6,135 nt of DNA from JBFWVD01 sp050246915 (GTDB lineage: Bacteria > Actinomycetota > Acidimicrobiia > Acidimicrobiales > Ilumatobacteraceae): positions 1 through 6,135 of the forward strand of contig JBFWVD010000161.1 of the NCBI GenBank assembly GCA_050246915.1, read 5' to 3'. Numbering within the stretch: position 1 is the stretch's first letter; each line of letters begins with the position of its first letter. The notes under the pieces were generated by a model, which was given only the letters and a program-made list of their open reading frames with translations, ran no database searches and was not told the origin of the DNA. Below, piece after piece: positions 5,803 to 6,135 of the stretch. Position numbers and translations under genes: made by a program.

Positions 5803-6135
5803 ATGAGGCATCGATTTGGGACTGTCGTACTGCTGCTCGCCATCGCCGTGGTCGGTTCCACCTTGACATCTTCTTTCGAGTTTCTTGAGGATCGGCCGAG
5901 GGTGGCATCGGCTGTTGCGCCCCCATCGACGAGTAGCCCGGTGTTCAACGGTTTGAGTCCGTTAGTGCCGTCGCGGTTGTTGGACACTCGCCCTGGCGAG
6001 TCGACCATTGATGGTCAGTCGGTTGGTGTGGGGCGGCAACCGGCGGGAGGCGTGCTCGAGGTCGTCGACGCAGGTCGTGCTGGTGTGGCGACGGCGGCGG
6101 TCGCGGTGATGGTGAACGTGGTGGCGGTGTCGCCG
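5803..6135 (+). CDS. Secreted repeat-domain surface protein, N-terminal part (3' end outside window)
   Basis: This is the first 111 residues of an exported protein that runs off the right edge. The ATG at 5803 is preceded by a G-rich stretch (GGGGGCGGG, about 5793-5801) that can serve as a ribosome site. A signal peptide follows: MRHRF, a hydrophobic core at about residues 7-18, and possible cleavage after VASAVA near residue 39. From about residue 53 PLVPSRLLDTRPGES begins a domain of the same family as the repeats in the minus-strand surface protein (PLVPARLMETRVGEQ). The alignment continues with IDG, GVG, a GRAGV/GRGGV turn and AVMVNVVAV against AVVLNVTVT. It is divergent from the minus-strand gene and now separated from it by the IS3 element. 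Full length and downstream domains cannot be seen. The function is unknown; a cell-surface or extracellular role is inferred from the signal peptide. Confidence 0.8.
   Translation, partial: MRHRFGTVVLLLAIAVVGSTLTSSFEFLEDRPRVASAVAPPSTSSPVFNGLSPLVPSRLLDTRPGESTIDGQSVGVGRQPAGGVLEVVDAGRAGVATAAVAVMVNVVAVSP

Overview
The window is high-GC DNA that looks actinobacterial, most likely from the Acidimicrobiia (Ilumatobacter-like). I infer this from the codon use and from two secreted proteins carrying a domain that opens with an 'LVP(A/S)RL(M/L)(E/D)TR.GE' signature, which I associate with large surface-protein families in that group. No ribosomal or housekeeping gene is present to confirm the taxon.

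Layout. (1) Positions 1-774 hold the C-terminal part of an ISL3-family transposase that enters from the left edge. (2) Positions 775-1223 carry no gene I can support; the clearest structure there is a nested inverted repeat at 981-1033. (3) Positions 1224-3920, minus strand, encode an 898-residue secreted protein: signal peptide, two copies of a 121-residue domain that are identical at the DNA level (363 bp), an unrecognised beta-rich middle, and a C-terminal region with beta-propeller-like repeats. (4) Positions 4114-5646 are a complete IS3-family insertion sequence with imperfect terminal inverted repeats, orfA, orfB and a textbook-looking -1 frameshift signal. (5) From 5803 to the right edge, plus strand, is the start of a second secreted protein whose first domain belongs to the same family as the repeats in (3).

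How it fits together. The two surface-protein genes are divergently transcribed, and the IS3 element sits in their shared upstream region (about 350 bp without the IS). The most natural reading is an accessory surface-protein locus shaped by transposition and by repeat duplication. I see no defence system, CRISPR array, tRNA, rRNA or metabolic operon. I do not think the window holds a clearly new system. The observations most worth checking are the frameshift cassette, the perfect internal duplication and the IS placement between two related surface genes.
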